Of a stretch of 64,000 nt of DNA, positions 62,224-64,000 are shown piece by piece. The translations under genes were made by a program, and so were the position numbers. This stretch comes from Reyranella sp. GTDB lineage: Bacteria; Pseudomonadota; Alphaproteobacteria; Reyranellales; Reyranellaceae. The stretch covers positions 62,001-126,000 of the forward strand of contig JAIEOV010000007.1 in assembly GCA_019750135.1 (NCBI GenBank), in the 5' to 3' direction. The stretch's first letter is position 1. Each line of letters begins with the position of its first letter. The notes under the pieces are model-generated. The model saw nothing but the letters and a program-made list of their open reading frames with translations, did no database searches and was not told where the DNA came from.

Positions 62224-64000
62224 CAGCCGGGCTCGCCTCTCTTGTCAGACGGTGGACCGGCGCATTTTGCGTTCTGGCCGGCTTGGCCGCCGCCATGCCG
62301 ACGCCGACGACGGCGCAGCAGGCAACGCATCAAAGCCTCCTCGCCGATACCAACCGCGTCAGCGCACTCATCCGCGATGGACGCAACCTCGATGCCGTCG
62401 ACCTTGCCAAACGCGTAGCCGCGATCGCACCGCCCTCCGAGCGCCACTTTATCTACCAATGGGCCGCGTGGATCTGTCGGATCACCTTGGACACCGACTG
62501 CACTCGGGACATTCTCACGACCGCCCTTCCCTATTTCGGCACAGTCCTGAAGACACCCGGAGCGGATCGTTCAATCGTGTCTTACAACCTGTTGCTGGCC
62601 GCGTCCTACCAGGTCGATACCGGTCAGTACGAGACCGTCGCCGACCTCCTTACTGCTGACTCCATCGCTAGAGCAGCCTCTGTTGTTCAAGATCCGCGCC
62701 TGTTCGCCGAACTGCAACTGCTCGCCGCGCGGAAAGCGAGGGGGGCGTCGAATTTTGAAGCATCACTCGATCATCTCGACAAAGCGCTCATCGCGACGTT
62801 TTCCCTGACAGGGCCGAGTCGCTTCGACGCGTCTCGTCTCCTCGTCCGCACCATCGGTCAGCTTATGGAGAGCTTTGACGCCGAACGTGCGCTGCGGCTG
62901 CTGGCTGCTGCCGACCCGCTGCTCAAGACGATTCCGTCGAACAGCTATCTCTGGCTCGAGTTCCTGGAGCTGCGAGCCCATCTCATGGCCTACGACAGCG
63001 ACTTCATCGGCGCCGCCAAAGTTCTGCGGCTCGCGTTGCCTGCGCTGGACAGGCTGCAACTCCAGCCAGAACGCAAGCTGGCTCTTCAAGCGGGCTTCTA
63101 CAACAACCTGTTGGGCCTGGAAGCGCTAAACGGCAATTTCGATGCGGTGCGCGATTTGTTGAAATCGCATCCACTTGCAGCCGCAAAGTCCGCCATCATT
63201 TCCCGCGGCTACTTCGCAAACGCCACTGAGTTCGACTTCGCGCTCATCGAAGAGTTCGTTCTTTTACGGCTTGGTGATTGGGCCAGGACCGGATGGGGCG
63301 ATCTCATGACGATGCCGCCGCGCTGGAAGGAAAACCCTGAAGGGATTCTCGATGTCCAGGCATTCGGCCAGGCGGCAATAGGGTTGCAGCATGCCAAGGC
63401 AGGCAGGATGGACGAAGCCCACCGTGAATTTGTCAGCGCTGCCAGGAAGCGTTTGGTCATACTCCGGGAACAATATCGAAAGTCTACTTATGCGGCGCCT
63501 CTGCCCCGCTGGATCGACATGATCCTGGGAAGCGTTGCCATTGACGCAACGCTTTCCCAGCCGGTACCCGACTATGACCTAATCGTCCAGGCGAGCATTT
63601 TTCTGAGCCGAACGATTGCAAGCAGCGCGGACGACGCTCTGACCAGCCAAGCTGTTCAGTCGTCGGATGACGACAAGCGGACGGCGCAAAGCCTGCAAAC
63701 GATCCGGTATCAGCGGGGCACCTGGGAGACGGCACAGGTGCTCGCGCTGACCAAGCGCGTCCTGTCGTCCGATGAAGGCGAGCGGGAGGCGCTTGCTCAG
63801 GAGCGACAGCGCATTCTCTACGCGGGTAACGGATTTACGCAGCAGCTCCAGCGCTTACGGGCTGCACTGACCGAAAAGGGTCGGGCCGGCGCCGTCGACA
63901 CCACGACGAATCTGGCGGCAATACAGCACTTGCTGCTTTCCGACGAAGCCCTCGTTCTGCATGCGCCGATCTTCGGAGGCATCGGCAAAGTGTGCATTCG
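62220..64000 (+). CDS. Secreted CHAT-protease-type protein, partial (paralogue of 51002 gene)
   Basis: 593 residues are visible; the gene continues past the right edge. Signal peptide (RRWTGAFCVLAGLAAAMPTPTTAQQ). Helical repeats match the paralogue throughout: NAVLADTNRVSALIRDGRNLDAVDL, SHPLAAAKSAIISRGYFANATEFDFALIEEFV against LMSSKPEILSRGYFMDGHEFGFALVEEFV, and DYDLIVQASIFLSRTIASSADDALT against DYDLVLSAHLVLGRSIESSADDAAT. The CHAT domain itself lies beyond the edge, so the catalytic residues are predicted by homology only. ATGA overlap with the anti-sigma-like gene. Confidence 0.8.
   Translation, partial: MTAGLASLVRRWTGAFCVLAGLAAAMPTPTTAQQATHQSLLADTNRVSALIRDGRNLDAVDLAKRVAAIAPPSERHFIYQWAAWICRITLDTDCTRDILTTALPYFGTVLKTPGADRSIVSYNLLLAASYQVDTGQYETVADLLTADSIARAASVVQDPRLFAELQLLAARKARGASNFEASLDHLDKALIATFSLTGPSRFDASRLLVRTIGQLMESFDAERALRLLAAADPLLKTIPSNSYLWLEFLELRAHLMAYDSDFIGAAKVLRLALPALDRLQLQPERKLALQAGFYNNLLGLEALNGNFDAVRDLLKSHPLAAAKSAIISRGYFANATEFDFALIEEFVLLRLGDWARTGWGDLMTMPPRWKENPEGILDVQAFGQAAIGLQHAKAGRMDEAHREFVSAARKRLVILREQYRKSTYAAPLPRWIDMILGSVAIDATLSQPVPDYDLIVQASIFLSRTIASSADDALTSQAVQSSDDDKRTAQSLQTIRYQRGTWETAQVLALTKRVLSSDEGEREALAQERQRILYAGNGFTQQLQRLRAALTEKGRAGAVDTTTNLAAIQHLLLSDEALVLHAPIFGGIGKVCI

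Noticed and set aside
60718..64000. Type III-E CRISPR (gRAMP/Craspase) locus
   Set aside because: CHAT and sigma genes are present, but no repeat array, Cas7-like fusion, Cas1 or Cas2 was seen, and the CHAT protein has a signal peptide.

Overview
The window is GC-rich, densely coded DNA from a chromosome that looks alphaproteobacterial, most likely a soil or rhizosphere member of the Rhodospirillales/Reyranella-like or rhizobial type. This placing is an inference. It rests on the GlgE/TreS glycogen-trehalose cluster, LivKHMGF transporters, an IalB-family protein, a DUF805 protein and frequent GTG/TTG starts. No rRNA, tRNA or CRISPR array was recognised. || Layout. 1-11.2 kb, minus strand: a compact glgE-treS/maltokinase-glgB-glgX-treZ operon for GlgE-type alpha-glucan synthesis and trehalose recycling; treZ runs off the left edge. 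11.4-17.8 kb: single genes for a HlyD-type adaptor, an IalB-family protein, a Cache/HAMP adenylate cyclase, an RraA-like protein, a small membrane protein and a ChaA-type cation/proton antiporter. 17.9-26.9 kb, plus strand: two consecutive RND efflux adaptor-pump pairs and a small membrane protein. 26.9-32.9 kb: a branched-chain amino-acid ABC transporter (livGFHM, minus) divergent from two tandem, near-identical binding-protein genes (plus). || 33-51 kb is an accessory region with gene scrap and duplications. It holds an orphan terminase-small-subunit-like gene, a decayed fragment, a lytic transglycosylase, two paralogous secreted proteins with a transglycosylase remnant between them, and remnants of an MFS gene and an outer-membrane gene whose intact relatives lie at 45.0 and 40.9 kb. 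It also holds a cytidine-deaminase-like protein, a HExxH metallopeptidase, a 1017-residue glucanase-like/DUF4114 protein, an MFS transporter, and a group of peptidoglycan-binding-domain proteins, one fused to an aspzincin metallopeptidase. || 51-64 kb: a secreted CHAT-protease protein with a predicted C-terminal propeller is followed by an intact IS1380-family element, inserted exactly in a CTAG shared by two convergent stop codons. Next come a sugar ABC transporter (binding protein plus two permeases, no ATPase) and, on the plus strand, an ECF sigma factor, a membrane anti-sigma-like protein and a second CHAT-type protein that overlaps it by ATGA and runs off the right edge. || The most interesting candidate is this sigma factor / anti-sigma-like / CHAT-family operon, with its second CHAT paralogue at 51-55 kb. 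It suggests protease-controlled transcription resembling the Csx29-Csx30-RpoE logic of type III-E CRISPR, but without a CRISPR part and with exported proteases.
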